The notes: generated by a model from the sequence alone, not told the origin. DNA of 64,000 nucleotides from Vulcanimicrobiota bacterium (GCA_013036095.1 JAAXCW010000003.1:124001-188000); one strand, 5' to 3'. Shown: positions 9,504-17,993, counted from the first letter of the stretch. Program-made: numbers and translations.

Positions 9504-10790
9504 CTAATACAACCGTAAGTACGCCCGGTGCTCCCACGGATGCACTGCGCGGCGGTAGCGTTCGTATTCTTCGAGTTTAGCGTCGCGGAATGCGTGATAG
9601 ATGTGATCGCCGAGCGCGGCGCGGATAACCGGGTCGTTATCGAGTTCGCTGATTGCCTGGCGCAAGGATTTTGGAAGGGTGCCGATGCCGCGCTCGTGCC
9701 GCTCGCGTTCCGCAAGTTCGTACGTCGAACCGGTAAGCGGATCTCCGGGAAGGCGGTGCTGATCGATCCCGTCTGCGAGCGCGCCGAGTAACACGGCGAG
9801 CGAAAGATATGGATTGCCGGCCGCATCCGGGCTGCGCATCTCGAGCTGCGGCGGATCCTGACGCGGCACGCGCACTAACGCATTTGCGCTGCGTTCAGAC
9901 CAGACGGTGTAGATCGGGGCGTCCCATGCGTTGACCAAGCGTTTGTATGAATTGACGGTGGAATTGCAAACGGCGGTCAGGGCACCTGCGTGTGCGAGCA
10001 GGCCGCCGATCATATAGAGCACCTCCGGCTCCTGGTCGCTCGCGATGCGGAAGTTGACGTGCAGCCCGCTTCCCGCGCGATCTTCCAGGGGCTTCGGCAT
10101 GAACGTCGCTTCCAGTCCGCGGGCGGCGGCAACATGCTTGGCGATCGAGCGCAGCGTGAGCAGCGCGTCGGCGGCGGCCAGCGGATCGCTGTGCGGAAAA
10201 TCGATCTCGTGCTGTCCCGGACTGTGTTCGTGGTGCGAGCTCGCCACGGAAACGCCCATCGCTTGTAGCGCCGCGACGATCGCGCTGCGCGCATCTTCAC
10301 CGCGATCGTTGGCGGAGAAATCGAAATAGGAGCCGACGTCGGCCGTCTTCGTCGAGCCGTACTCGCTGTCGAGCGCTTCGAAGAGATAGAATTCGACCTC
10401 GAGCGCAACGGCCACGCCCGCCAGCGGACCTTTCGCCTCTTCGATCGCGCGCCTGAGCGTCGTGCGCGGACAGCCTTCGAAGGGCGAGCCGTCGGGCATG
10501 GCAATGTCGCAGAGCAAACGCGCTTCGGGCATCTCCGGCGTCGACCACGGGTAGAGCGCAAACGTCGAAGGATCGGGACGCAGCACCATGTCGAGCTCTT
10601 CGCCGCGCACGAAACCGTCGATCGAGCCACCGTCGAACGTTACTTTGCCTTCGAGCGCCGCTTCAAGTTCCGTCACCGGAATTGAAACGTTCTTGGCGAC
10701 GCCGAGCACGTCGACGAACGAGAGCCGCACGAATTTTACGCCGCGGTCTTTGGCCAGGCGCAAGACTTCGCGTTTATGCGGTGATTGCAT
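9504..10790 (-). CDS. glnA: Glutamine synthetase, type I
   Basis: Catalyses ATP-dependent formation of glutamine from glutamate and ammonium in the cytosol. At 428 aa it is near the short GSI-alpha form. Signatures in order: FVDVLGVAKNVSIP (N-terminal domain), PGQHEIDF, the ATP-site KPLEDRAGSGLHVNF, NSYKRLVNAWDAP and EMRSPDAAGNPYLSLAVLL. The tyrosine adenylylation site of GSI-beta enzymes is not evident. Its start lies inside the upstream PucR-type regulator gene (17-base overlap), so the two are co-expressed. A specialised gamma-glutamyl-amine ligase of the same fold cannot be excluded. Confidence 0.88.
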   Translation of the reverse strand: MQSPHKREVLRLAKDRGVKFVRLSFVDVLGVAKNVSIPVTELEAALEGKVTFDGGSIDGFVRGEELDMVLRPDPSTFALYPWSTPEMPEARLLCDIAMPDGSPFEGCPRTTLRRAIEEAKGPLAGVAVALEVEFYLFEALDSEYGSTKTADVGSYFDFSANDRGEDARSAIVAALQAMGVSVASSHHEHSPGQHEIDFPHSDPLAAADALLTLRSIAKHVAAARGLEATFMPKPLEDRAGSGLHVNFRIASDQEPEVLYMIGGLLAHAGALTAVCNSTVNSYKRLVNAWDAPIYTVWSERSANALVRVPRQDPPQLEMRSPDAAGNPYLSLAVLLGALADGIDQHRLPGDPLTGSTYELAERERHERGIGTLPKSLRQAISELDNDPVIRAALGDHIYHAFRDAKLEEYERYRRAVHPWEHRAYLRLY

Positions 10791-11922
10791 CGATTGCGAT
10801 CGCCATTCTCAGCGTGAGCTGGTCTCCAGGGTCGTCCAATTTACATCCGCAAATCTCGCCGATCTGGCGCAACCGGTAGAAGACCGTGTGCCGGTGGACG
10901 TTCAGTTCCGCCGCGGCCGTCTTGACGTTTTCGCCGACCGAAAAATACAACCGGATTGTGCGTTCCAACTCGGTCTGGTGCTTTTCGTCATAAGCGCGCA
11001 GCGGCGCGAGGGTGCGCTTCGCAAAGCCACGCATCGTATCGGCGCTGCCGCCGGAGAGCAACAGCGGGTACGCGCCGAGCTCTTCGTAGATGCCGACGCG
11101 ACCGGGGCCGTACAGCCTTCGCGAAATCGTGAGCGCCGCTTCGGCCTCCGCGAGCGAGCGGTGCACATCCAAAACGGACGCTCGCGTGCCCACTCCGCCG
11201 CTAATGCGAACGTCGAGTTCTTTCTTGAGAAGATTCCTTTGCAGCATGGCGGCTGCGGTGCGCGTGTTCGACGCATCCACCTCGCGCGAAGCCGGAAGGA
11301 AGATAACGAGCGCGCCGCGGCGTTCGAGGACGCCCGCGTCTCCTTCTGCGCCGCGAAACGCATCGAGCGCTGCCGCCCGGAAGGCGCCCGGTTCGCCGGT
11401 TTCTGTTTCGAGCGCGACTGCCACATAGTGTGTTGCAAGCGCGATACTGCGCGACGCCGCGTCGTCACGAACGGCGGCCGCGTCGTGGTAGGTTTGTGAG
11501 ACAAGCTGTTCCCAAAATGTGCGGCGCCGGCCGGGCTGCGCGCCCGACTCGCGCGCGAGCTCAACGGCGATGGCGCTTGCGGTCAAACGCGCGGCGTGTT
11601 CGAACGTATCGAGATCGCCGCTGCCGAAGATCGAAAGGCGTCCCAAGCTCGTGTCGCCGTTGACGATCGCGATCGTGCATCCCGCGTATCCGTTACGCAG
11701 TTTTTGGAACTCCGTGGTCGCATTCTGCTCGAGCAGCGGTTGCACGCTGCTGGGCACGCCGGTGCCGCCGGCGGCCGCAAGGTGCCGCCACTGTGCGTCT
11801 TCCACGAGCACGCCGACGCTCGCGCGTTTGGCAAGGTGGCCGGCCAGCGCTTTCGGGCCGCCGCCGCTCGCCGCTATCCGCGCGAGATCTTCGGCAAATG
11901 CGACCAATTCGTCGGCCGTCAT
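10774..11922 (-). CDS. PucR/CdaR-type transcriptional regulator
   Basis: A 382-aa protein ending in the PucR-family helix-turn-helix: AAAELNVHRHTVFYRLRQIG near residues 335-355. The central part (about 150-300, GGVGTRASVLDVHRSLAEAEAAL) matches the GGDEF-like domain found in CdaR/PucR regulators. The N-terminal 140 residues resemble a GAF-type sensory domain. Such proteins usually activate nearby catabolic or nitrogen genes. The gene overlaps glnA by 17 bases, which suggests it controls glutamine synthetase and itself in response to a small metabolite; that role is inference. Confidence 0.85.
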   Translation of the reverse strand: MTADELVAFAEDLARIAASGGGPKALAGHLAKRASVGVLVEDAQWRHLAAAGGTGVPSSVQPLLEQNATTEFQKLRNGYAGCTIAIVNGDTSLGRLSIFGSGDLDTFEHAARLTASAIAVELARESGAQPGRRRTFWEQLVSQTYHDAAAVRDDAASRSIALATHYVAVALETETGEPGAFRAAALDAFRGAEGDAGVLERRGALVIFLPASREVDASNTRTAAAMLQRNLLKKELDVRISGGVGTRASVLDVHRSLAEAEAALTISRRLYGPGRVGIYEELGAYPLLLSGGSADTMRGFAKRTLAPLRAYDEKHQTELERTIRLYFSVGENVKTAAAELNVHRHTVFYRLRQIGEICGCKLDDPGDQLTLRMAIAIDAITA

Positions 11923-11943
11923 GTCTGGAGGGTTCGCCGCTTG

Positions 11944-13227
11944 CTAGGCTGTTCCGCCGAAGACTTGCACCACGACGTAGTAGATTGAGAGCGCGCCGAC
12001 TAGCGCGACCGTCGCCCACGCGACCGTATTGCCGAACCACCCGTTGGTGTGGCGGCCCATCACGCCGCGCTTGTTGACGATGATCAGCATGAGCACGAGC
12101 TCCGGCGGCAGCAAGATTCCCTGCGCGACTTGCGCGTAAAAGATCAGGTTCAGCAGTGGCAAGTGTGGGATGAGGACGAGTGCGCCGCCCGCGATCAAAC
12201 CGATGGCGAAAAGCGTGAAGAAGACCGGCGCTTCCGAGAACTTGCGATCGAGTGCGGCCTCGAAGCCAAAGGCTTCGCAGATGACGTAGCTCGTCGAGAG
12301 CGGCAGTACCGTCGCGGTAAAGAGTCCGGCGTTGAAGATGCCGAGCGCGAAGATGATCGACGCCGCCGCGCCCGCGAGCGGGCGCAGCGCGGCCGCAAAA
12401 TCCGCCGCCTGCAGCGGCGCGATGTGCGCTCCGTGACGGTTGGCCGTAAAGATCGTCGCCGCGTTTGCAATAATCATGAAGCCGGCAATAGCGATCGCAA
12501 GAATCGATCCGCTGATGACGTCGGCGCGCGCGAGGCCGAGCTCGCGCTCGTCGGAGCCTTTCTCGACGACCGCCGACTGTAAGAAGAATTGCATGTACGG
12601 CGATATCGTCGTGCCGATCAGGCCGACGACCATCACGAGATACGCGCGATTGTTGAAGTCGAAAGCGGGCACGAATGTGCCGTGGGCTACGGCTCCCCAG
12701 TTCGGATGCGCAAGTATAGCCGACGCGATGTAGCAAAAATAGATCAGGGAAAAACAGACGAATGCGCGGTCGATGCTCTTGCTGTTGAATCCAAATACGA
12801 GAATCAGCACGATCAGCATCGCGACCGGCACGGCGATAAAGCGCGAGATATGAAAGATCTCCGACGCGGCGGCGATGCCTGCGAATTCGGTCGCCGTGAT
12901 CACCAGGTTTATCGCAAAAAACGCGGCCATTGCGAAGAACGAGACGCGGACGCCGAAATTCTCACGGATGAGAGCCGCCAGCCCTTTTCCGGTAACGGCT
13001 GCCATGCGCGTGGCCATCTCTTGTACGACGATGAGAGCGAGCGCGAGCGGCATCAGCACCCACAGAATGCGGTAACCGAAATGCGCGCCGGCTTGCGAGT
13101 AAGTTGTAATTCCGCCGACGTCGTTTCCCGCCGACGCCGTGATGAATCCCGGCCCCAGGACTGCCAGGAGCAGAACGAGGCTTCGCCAGCGCCAGCGTCT
13201 GCGCTTGCGAATCACGTCGGGCGCCAC
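11944..13227 (-). CDS. NRAMP-related divalent metal transporter (probable Mg2+ carrier)
   Basis: A 427-aa protein with about 11 membrane helices of the NRAMP/SLC11 fold. In helix 1 the family DPGN is DVGG (AGNDVGGITTYS): the metal-binding Asp stays, the Asn is lost. In helix 6 the family MPH is SPY (GTTISPYMQFF), so the methionine that selects soft transition metals is absent. Such changes are known from NRAMP-related Mg2+ transporters. It starts with GTG three bases after the stop of a PRC/MgtE_N/CBS protein and sits behind an M-box riboswitch, which supports Mg2+ as substrate; transport itself is not shown. Confidence 0.85.
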   Translation of the reverse strand: MAPDVIRKRRRWRWRSLVLLLAVLGPGFITASAGNDVGGITTYSQAGAHFGYRILWVLMPLALALIVVQEMATRMAAVTGKGLAALIRENFGVRVSFFAMAAFFAINLVITATEFAGIAAASEIFHISRFIAVPVAMLIVLILVFGFNSKSIDRAFVCFSLIYFCYIASAILAHPNWGAVAHGTFVPAFDFNNRAYLVMVVGLIGTTISPYMQFFLQSAVVEKGSDERELGLARADVISGSILAIAIAGFMIIANAATIFTANRHGAHIAPLQAADFAAALRPLAGAAASIIFALGIFNAGLFTATVLPLSTSYVICEAFGFEAALDRKFSEAPVFFTLFAIGLIAGGALVLIPHLPLLNLIFYAQVAQGILLPPELVLMLIIVNKRGVMGRHTNGWFGNTVAWATVALVGALSIYYVVVQVFGGTA

Positions 13228-13230
13228 GGG

Positions 13231-14526
13231 CTACCCCTTTACCGCACGGCTCGTGCGCCGCGGCGGAGTGATGCGCGGAAGTTCTTTGGCAAGATCCTCC
13301 GGCATGATTGCGTCGATCGCGTCGTCCACCGTGACGATGCCGAGCATGATTCCATCGGGATCGACGACCGGCACCGCGAGCAGATCGTAGCGCGCGATGG
13401 TTGCCGCGACGTCACGGGAGTGCATCTCGGGGGGAACCGTTACGACGTCGTCTTCCATGACGCGTTCGATGACTTCATCCTGCGGCGCGAGCAAGAGCGC
13501 CCGCAGCGTCAGCACGCCCAGCAGCCGCTCGTCCTTATCGACGACGTACAGATAATAGATGAATTCGGACTCCGGAGCGATCTCGCGAATCTTGTGAATA
13601 GTCTGCTCGGCTGTGCGGTGCGGAAAGATCCAGACGAAATCGGTCGTCATCAATCCGCCGGCCGTGTCGTCCTCGTATTTGACGAGTTCGCGCAGCTCGC
13701 CGGCCGTGGACTGATTCATCTCAGCGAGCAATTCGGTTTGCTGATCCTCGGGCAGGTCTCCTAAGAGATCGGCCGCGTCGTCCGAATCCATCTCCTCGAT
13801 AATGTCGGCGGCGCGCTCCCGTCCGATGTCGTCGATGATCGCGCGCTGCTTCCCGGGCTCGAGATGTTCGAGCGCGTCCGCCGCGGTCTCGTCGTCGAGC
13901 GAATAAATAACAGCCGCGGCTTCGCGCGCTGAGAGATCGCTGATGACTTCGGCCAGTTCGCTCGGGTGAAGCCGCTTCAGTTTACTTTCTTTGACCGCGA
14001 GCTGAATCTGGGACGGATTTTTCTCGCGAATCGGCGCGACCGAATCCCATGCGATCATCGCGCGCGGCACGCGCCGGTAAACCCATGGCGCTAACCGTTT
14101 GCCGAAACCTCGTAAACCCAAGCGCCGCAGCAACCCGCTGACGCCGACGTCGGCGGCGACGACCCGCAGCTTTCCTCCCGTGTTGGCAATCTCGATGTCG
14201 TTGATGCGCACGACTTTGCGGCCATCAACGTCGACGATCTGCTTGTCGAGCAAATCCAAGACGAGGTAAAGCGCCTCTTCATCCGGCGGCGCGGCGACTT
14301 TGGGCGCGGTGTTGAGCGCGACGGCTCCATCCGCATCGACGTCGGAAACCGTATCCATCGGTGCGAAGCGCGGACCTTGGCTGGTCTTGATAATTAGCCC
14401 GTCAACTTCCGGAAAGGTTTGGTCGGGATTGTTGACCAGAAAGTCGGTGACTTTGCCAATCGGCAATTCGTTGACCGTCGCACGCCGTCCGACGAGCTCG
14501 GAGATAAATCCATCCTGAAACGCCAT
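13231..14526 (-). CDS. Soluble PRC-barrel/MgtE N-domain/CBS protein (detached Mg2+ sensor)
   Basis: 431 aa from the ATG at 14526, which has a strong GGGAGGT Shine-Dalgarno; the frame is open further up but runs into the riboswitch. Order of parts: two PRC-barrel-like units (about 1-75 and 90-150), an MgtE N-domain of acidic helical repeats (about 175-290, e.g. LHPSELAEVISDLSAREAAA), and a CBS pair (about 300-420, TAGGLMTTDFVW). These are the cytosolic Mg2+-sensing parts of the MgtE channel, but there is no membrane domain. The partner is presumably the NRAMP-like transporter encoded three bases downstream. Confidence 0.88.
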   Translation of the reverse strand: MAFQDGFISELVGRRATVNELPIGKVTDFLVNNPDQTFPEVDGLIIKTSQGPRFAPMDTVSDVDADGAVALNTAPKVAAPPDEEALYLVLDLLDKQIVDVDGRKVVRINDIEIANTGGKLRVVAADVGVSGLLRRLGLRGFGKRLAPWVYRRVPRAMIAWDSVAPIREKNPSQIQLAVKESKLKRLHPSELAEVISDLSAREAAAVIYSLDDETAADALEHLEPGKQRAIIDDIGRERAADIIEEMDSDDAADLLGDLPEDQQTELLAEMNQSTAGELRELVKYEDDTAGGLMTTDFVWIFPHRTAEQTIHKIREIAPESEFIYYLYVVDKDERLLGVLTLRALLLAPQDEVIERVMEDDVVTVPPEMHSRDVAATIARYDLLAVPVVDPDGIMLGIVTVDDAIDAIMPEDLAKELPRITPPRRTSRAVKG

Positions 14527-14550
14527 GTCGCACCTCCCTTCCCCGCATAA

Positions 14551-14581
14551 TAAAAACCGGTTCGCTGGGCGGCGACCGGTC
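14551..14581 (-). terminator. Riboswitch-controlled intrinsic terminator
   Basis: Read on the minus strand: ACCGGTCGC, a short loop, GCG-A-ACCGGT, then TTTTTATT. This is a 9-bp GC-rich stem with one bulged A followed by a U-tract. It ends about 25 bases before the ATG of the MgtE-like gene, just ahead of its Shine-Dalgarno, where a transcription-attenuating M-box expression platform would act. Confidence 0.85.
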
Positions 14582-14639
14582 GTGGCGTGGAACGGCGAGT
14601 GCGTTCTATACCCCAATCGCGTCTGCTTTGGCACCACGC

Positions 14640-14779
14640 GCCGTAAAGCCCCACAGGGGCTTAGCCGCATTAGACGACGCCTTAGGTCGGCGAAGTCTGG
14701 TCTACCCGCTTGGCGTCTCTCGACGTTTCCGGGCAGCGGCCTGTGTTTCGCGTGGACGCCTCACCTAGCGAGGTATCCT
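14640..14779 (-). ncRNA. M-box (ykoK-type) Mg2+ riboswitch aptamer
   Basis: The minus strand carries the conserved M-box blocks in order: CGCTAGGTGAGGC (14770-14758), GCTGCCCGGAAACGTCGAGA followed by GACGCCAA (14735-14709), then GACCTAAGGCG and TAATGCGGCTAAG, matching CGUUAGGUGAGGC, GCUGCCC...GACGCCAA, GACAUAAGG and UAAUGCAGCUGG of the Bacillus mgtE leader. M-boxes fold at high Mg2+ and switch expression off. It precedes the MgtE-like sensor and NRAMP-like transporter genes. Exact aptamer borders are estimated. Confidence 0.92.
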
Positions 14780-14785
14780 CATCTA

Positions 14786-14791
14786 AGTATA
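14786..14791 (-). promoter_or_regulatory. Probable -10 box for the M-box leader
   Basis: TATACT on the minus strand, about seven bases before the first nucleotides of the aptamer. No good -35 hexamer is seen at 17 bases, so this is a tentative assignment based on position. Confidence 0.4.
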
Positions 14792-14877
14792 GGCCTTGCG
14801 GTCAACCCGCACCGGGGAGAGGGGACGCCTGGCGAAAAACCCGCTCGCTAGGCGGGATTTCCCGCGGAAAGGTTTGC

Positions 14878-15321
14878 ATGAGAACTCAAGCCGCAGCCGT
14901 CGCATTACTCTTTCTTATGCTGGCAGGCAGCGTCGCGCAGTCGGCCCGGCTCGCACCTGCAGTTGCGATCGTCAATCCGGAGGCTGTTCGCTGGTTTCCG
15001 ACGGCGTTCGGCGCGATCCGGTTCGCGCAAGTGCAAGGTAAATGGAGCGTTCCGCAGGCGATCTACACCGTGCGCTTTCTCATGCCGAACGGCTCGGCCT
15101 TTCCGGTGCATTATCATGGCAGTGATGAAGTGCTCACCGTCATACAGGGCACGTTTATGGTTAAAGCGGGTACGGATACCTCGCGAACGGGCGGACGAGC
15201 AGTGAAAGCCGGTGGCGTGCTGTTCATTCCCGCGAATATGCGCCATTGGGGATGGGCGCAGAGTGAAACGATCGTGCAGATCAACGGAATCGGTCCGCAC
15301 AGCGTGTACGTCCTCAAGTGA
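14878..15321 (+). CDS. Exported cupin-domain protein
   Basis: 147 aa. The ATG at 14878 follows GGAAAGG and gives a signal peptide (MRTQAAAVALLFLMLAGSVA); an earlier in-frame start would run through the divergent promoter region. One cupin barrel is present: HYHGSDEVLTVIQGTF supplies motif 1 and PANMRHWGW motif 2, with His, His, Glu and His as possible metal ligands. Ligand or reaction is unknown. Its TGA overlaps the GTG of the following TPR gene, so the pair is probably co-expressed. A CCCGC/GCGGG hairpin sits in the leader at 14840-14856. Confidence 0.8.
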   Translation: MRTQAAAVALLFLMLAGSVAQSARLAPAVAIVNPEAVRWFPTAFGAIRFAQVQGKWSVPQAIYTVRFLMPNGSAFPVHYHGSDEVLTVIQGTFMVKAGTDTSRTGGRAVKAGGVLFIPANMRHWGWAQSETIVQINGIGPHSVYVLK

Positions 15322-16835
15322 GGCGCTCCGCCTATCGTTTCCTGATTGCACTCGGCTTAGGTTTTTGGCTGCTGGGCGCGGCGCCGGCATGGGTCCCTTC
15401 GGAAGGTGTCGGGCGCGTGCATATGCCGATCAGCTGCGCGGACGCTCAGAGCGAATTCGATCGCGGCTTAGCGCTCCTGCACAGCTTTTGGTACGACAGA
15501 TCGCGCGCCGTCTTCGACGATATTATCACGTCGCATTCGCATTGCCGGATCGCCTATTGGGGCGCGGCGATGACGCTCAACCATCCGCTGTGGTCTCCGC
15601 CTTCTACGAGGGATCGCACCGAAGCGCTCGCCTACATTGCGCGCGGGAAAGGCGCTTCGGCCTACTCGGATCGCGAGGCGAAGTATTTTCACGCCGTTAC
15701 GACGCTTTTCGGCGATGGCAAGGCGGACGGAGAAGCGGCTCGCGACACCGCGTATATGCAAGAAATGCAGCAGCTGTACGCTGCGTATCCCGACGATGAA
15801 ACCGCGTTATTTTATGCGCTCTCGATCGAAGGCGCGCCGGGCTATCGAAGGAGTCCGGATCGGATCGACCTCGCCGGTTCGCTTCTGGCAGCAGTGCACG
15901 CGCATCAGCCCCAACATCCCGGCGCGCTCCATTACACGATTCACGCGTACGACGAGCCTGGGAACGAACAGCGCGCGCTTGAATCCGCGCGCCTGTACGC
16001 AGCTTCGGCGCCGGCGATTCCGCACGCGCTGCACATGCCTTCGCATACGTTCCTTGCGCTCGGCCTCTGGGAGGAGTCAAATCGAACGAACCGCCGTGCC
16101 TTCGCCGCTTCGGAAGCGAGCGTCAACGACGCGAGAGAACCGGACTACGATCGCGATTTTCATACGCTATGGTTTCTTATCTACGGCGATCTTCAGGCCG
16201 GGCACGCGTCAGAAGCCAAACACTACGCGTTGGTTGCTCTTCATGAGTACGAAAAGGTTCGCCCGCTCTATGTAAAGATGCCCAAAGAGCAGGCGAACGA
16301 CACCTTCGACATCGGCGAACTGGTCACGTGCGTCACCACGTATGCGTACGAAACCGGCGATTTCTCGATGGTATCACATCTGAGCGCGGCGGGACTCGAT
16401 GGAGCCTGGCTTGCGGCGGAGGACGAAGCCACCGCGTTAGGCGCGGAAGCTTCGCGCAACATGCTCAAGGCGAAAAACGCGCGCGATCGGCTCGATGCAT
16501 ACGAAAGCACGTTTATGGGACGGCCCGCAGCCAAGCTGTATCTCGAAATCGCCGACGCCGAAATGAGCGGAGAATATGCGATCGCACAAGGCGATGCGGC
16601 GGCAGGAGTGGCATCCTTACGCAACGCGGCCGCGCTGGAAGATCAGCTTCCGGCAACCGGAATCGGCGTGCAACAGCCGGCGTATATCCCGCCTGCTAAC
16701 GAAATGCTCGGCTTGGAATTGTTACGCGAGAAACGTTATGCCGAGGCCGTCCAGGCATTCGCGGAAGCGCTCCTTCTCATGCCCCACCGGCCAAAAGCGG
16801 TCGCCGGCTTAGCGCAAGCGCAGTCGCATCTGTAG
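15318..16835 (+). CDS. Exported TPR-rich protein of unknown function
   Basis: 505 aa from a GTG that overlaps the cupin stop (GTGA). The N-terminus MRRSAYRFLIALGLGFWLLG looks like a signal peptide. The body has TPR-like helical pairs, including an N-terminal unit FDRGLALLHSFWYDRSRAVF and a C-terminal unit LGLELLREKRYAEAVQAFAEAL. The middle carries HALHMPSHTFLALGLWEES, typical of a family of large periplasmic TPR proteins without known role. No enzyme motif is recognised. Linkage to the secreted cupin suggests a joint envelope function. Confidence 0.75.
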   Translation: MRRSAYRFLIALGLGFWLLGAAPAWVPSEGVGRVHMPISCADAQSEFDRGLALLHSFWYDRSRAVFDDIITSHSHCRIAYWGAAMTLNHPLWSPPSTRDRTEALAYIARGKGASAYSDREAKYFHAVTTLFGDGKADGEAARDTAYMQEMQQLYAAYPDDETALFYALSIEGAPGYRRSPDRIDLAGSLLAAVHAHQPQHPGALHYTIHAYDEPGNEQRALESARLYAASAPAIPHALHMPSHTFLALGLWEESNRTNRRAFAASEASVNDAREPDYDRDFHTLWFLIYGDLQAGHASEAKHYALVALHEYEKVRPLYVKMPKEQANDTFDIGELVTCVTTYAYETGDFSMVSHLSAAGLDGAWLAAEDEATALGAEASRNMLKAKNARDRLDAYESTFMGRPAAKLYLEIADAEMSGEYAIAQGDAAAGVASLRNAAALEDQLPATGIGVQQPAYIPPANEMLGLELLREKRYAEAVQAFAEALLLMPHRPKAVAGLAQAQSHL

Positions 16836-16850
16836 ATCTATTTCACGGAG

Positions 16851-17564
16851 CTAATGCGGAGTGGAGTTCCCGTTGAGTTGGCCCATCGCCACGCGATAGC
16901 ACTCGCACGACGCCGATTCGAGTCCTTCGCGATCGACGACGGTCACCTGCCCGCGGCGGTATCGTATGAATCCGGCTTGCTGTAAAGCGCCGGCTGCGAT
17001 ACTGACCGCAGGGCGGTGAACGCCCAGCATCATCGCGAGAAACTCTTGCGTCAGTGAGAAATGGTCGGCTCGCACGCGGTCGTGCGTGAGCAGCAGCCAC
17101 CGGGCGCAGCGTTCCGTCAGCGTGTGCAGCCTATTACAGGCGATCGATTGCCCCATCAGCGTAACGGAAGCCCGTGCATACTTCTGCGTCATCGTATGCA
17201 ATTGCGAACCATTGCGAATCGCGTCTTGGAAAATGTCGAGTGGAAGGCATTTTGCCGCGCCGGGAACTTGGCAGATCGTCTGACTCGGCGCCACGAGCGT
17301 ACCGAGCATGATGGCGACGCTTCCGGAGAGGCCTTCGCAGCCGGTCGTGCCGATTTCGACTCCCGAACCGTCGTGCATCAGCAGGATAATCGAGAGCACC
17401 GAACTCGTCGGAAAATAGATATGCGAAAGCGTCTCGCCGGGATTGTGCAGCACTTCGCCGCTCTTGAGCGTTAAATCGTGTAGGTGCGGCTCGATTGCCG
17501 CCAGCTCGGATGAGGGCAACGCGTCAAGGACACGGTTGCCCGTCGGGCTAGACATGGGGATCAA
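16851..17564 (-). CDS. Crp/Fnr-family transcriptional regulator
   Basis: 237 aa: an N-terminal cyclic-nucleotide-binding-type barrel (about 15-125; GEVLHNPGETLSHIYFPTSSVLS) and a C-terminal winged helix (about 150-225; LTQEFLAMMLGVHRPAVSIAAGALQ). The phosphate-binding arginine motif of true cAMP receptors is not clear, so the effector is unknown. No Fe-S cysteine cluster as in FNR is seen. A TTG at 17564 has AGGTG five bases ahead, whereas the ATG at 17555 is poorly spaced, so TTG is preferred. The gene converges on the TPR gene. Confidence 0.85.
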   Translation of the reverse strand: MIPMSSPTGNRVLDALPSSELAAIEPHLHDLTLKSGEVLHNPGETLSHIYFPTSSVLSIILLMHDGSGVEIGTTGCEGLSGSVAIMLGTLVAPSQTICQVPGAAKCLPLDIFQDAIRNGSQLHTMTQKYARASVTLMGQSIACNRLHTLTERCARWLLLTHDRVRADHFSLTQEFLAMMLGVHRPAVSIAAGALQQAGFIRYRRGQVTVVDREGLESASCECYRVAMGQLNGNSTPH

Positions 17565-17573
17565 AGGGGCACC

Positions 17574-17594
17574 TGCTCTTTCAAAATTCGAGCA
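17574..17594 (-). promoter_or_regulatory. Hairpin over the ribosome site of the Crp/Fnr gene
   Basis: On the minus strand TGCTC and GAGCA are separated by 11 bases; with a flanking C-G and T-G pair the stem reaches 7 bp and includes the AGG of the Shine-Dalgarno. It could mask translation initiation or be an operator. Position-based inference only. Confidence 0.3.
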
Positions 17595-17669
17595 AGTGAG
17601 CGCTCGCTAGGGCGCGGGACTGGCCTGCCTGACGCTCAGTATAGCACTATACGGAGCCTGCGCGAGCTT

Positions 17670-17993
17670 TCAGCGCGAGGATAGAGCTCCCGCGTTCTGT
17701 GCGTGTTCGAGCGAAGGGTAGAGCTCAAACGTCTTGTCGAGCCCGCAAATTTCAAAGATACGACGAAGCGATTCGGAGGCGCCGGCGATCCGCAGTATTG
17801 CGGCGGTCCCGTTTTCGTGCATGCGTTTTTTCTGGAGAGCTAAACAGCTCAAACAGCTCGAATCGATATAGCTGACGCCCGAGAGATCGACGAGTGCGAT
17901 ATCCGCGTTGTCGGCTTCGGAGAGCAGCGCCTTGGTCTGCGCTTTTCTCGAGAAGTCCAAGTCGCCGTCCAGTTTCACGACCTTTAGTGTCAT
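17670..17993 (-). CDS. STAS-domain protein (anti-sigma-factor-antagonist type)
   Basis: 107 aa, a single STAS domain. The ATG at 17993 has GGAGAG upstream and removes 26 residues of an unlikely N-terminal extension. The segment VDLSGVSYIDSSCLSCLAL carries the serine that partner-switching kinases phosphorylate in SpoIIAA/RsbV proteins. No RsbW-type kinase or sigma factor is encoded beside it, so it is an orphan within this window. It may act in a general-stress partner-switch or in a transport/lipid context as other lone STAS proteins do. Confidence 0.8.
   Translation of the reverse strand: MTLKVVKLDGDLDFSRKAQTKALLSEADNADIALVDLSGVSYIDSSCLSCLALQKKRMHENGTAAILRIAGASESLRRIFEICGLDKTFELYPSLEHAQNAGALSSR

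Noticed and set aside
12589-13764. 391-aa open frame on the + strand across the NRAMP-like and MgtE-like genes
   Set aside because: It spans the opposite strand of two well-supported genes and its translation is charged and featureless.
14710-14877. N-terminal extension of the cupin protein
   Set aside because: It covers the M-box leader on the other strand and would bury the signal peptide.
14797-14877. A second riboswitch upstream of the cupin gene
   Set aside because: Only a short CCCGC/GCGGG hairpin is visible and it matches no class I know.
16136-16300. Frameshift in the TPR protein gene at 15318
   Set aside because: The frame runs without a stop to 16835 and repeats continue in the same frame, so there is no sign of disruption.
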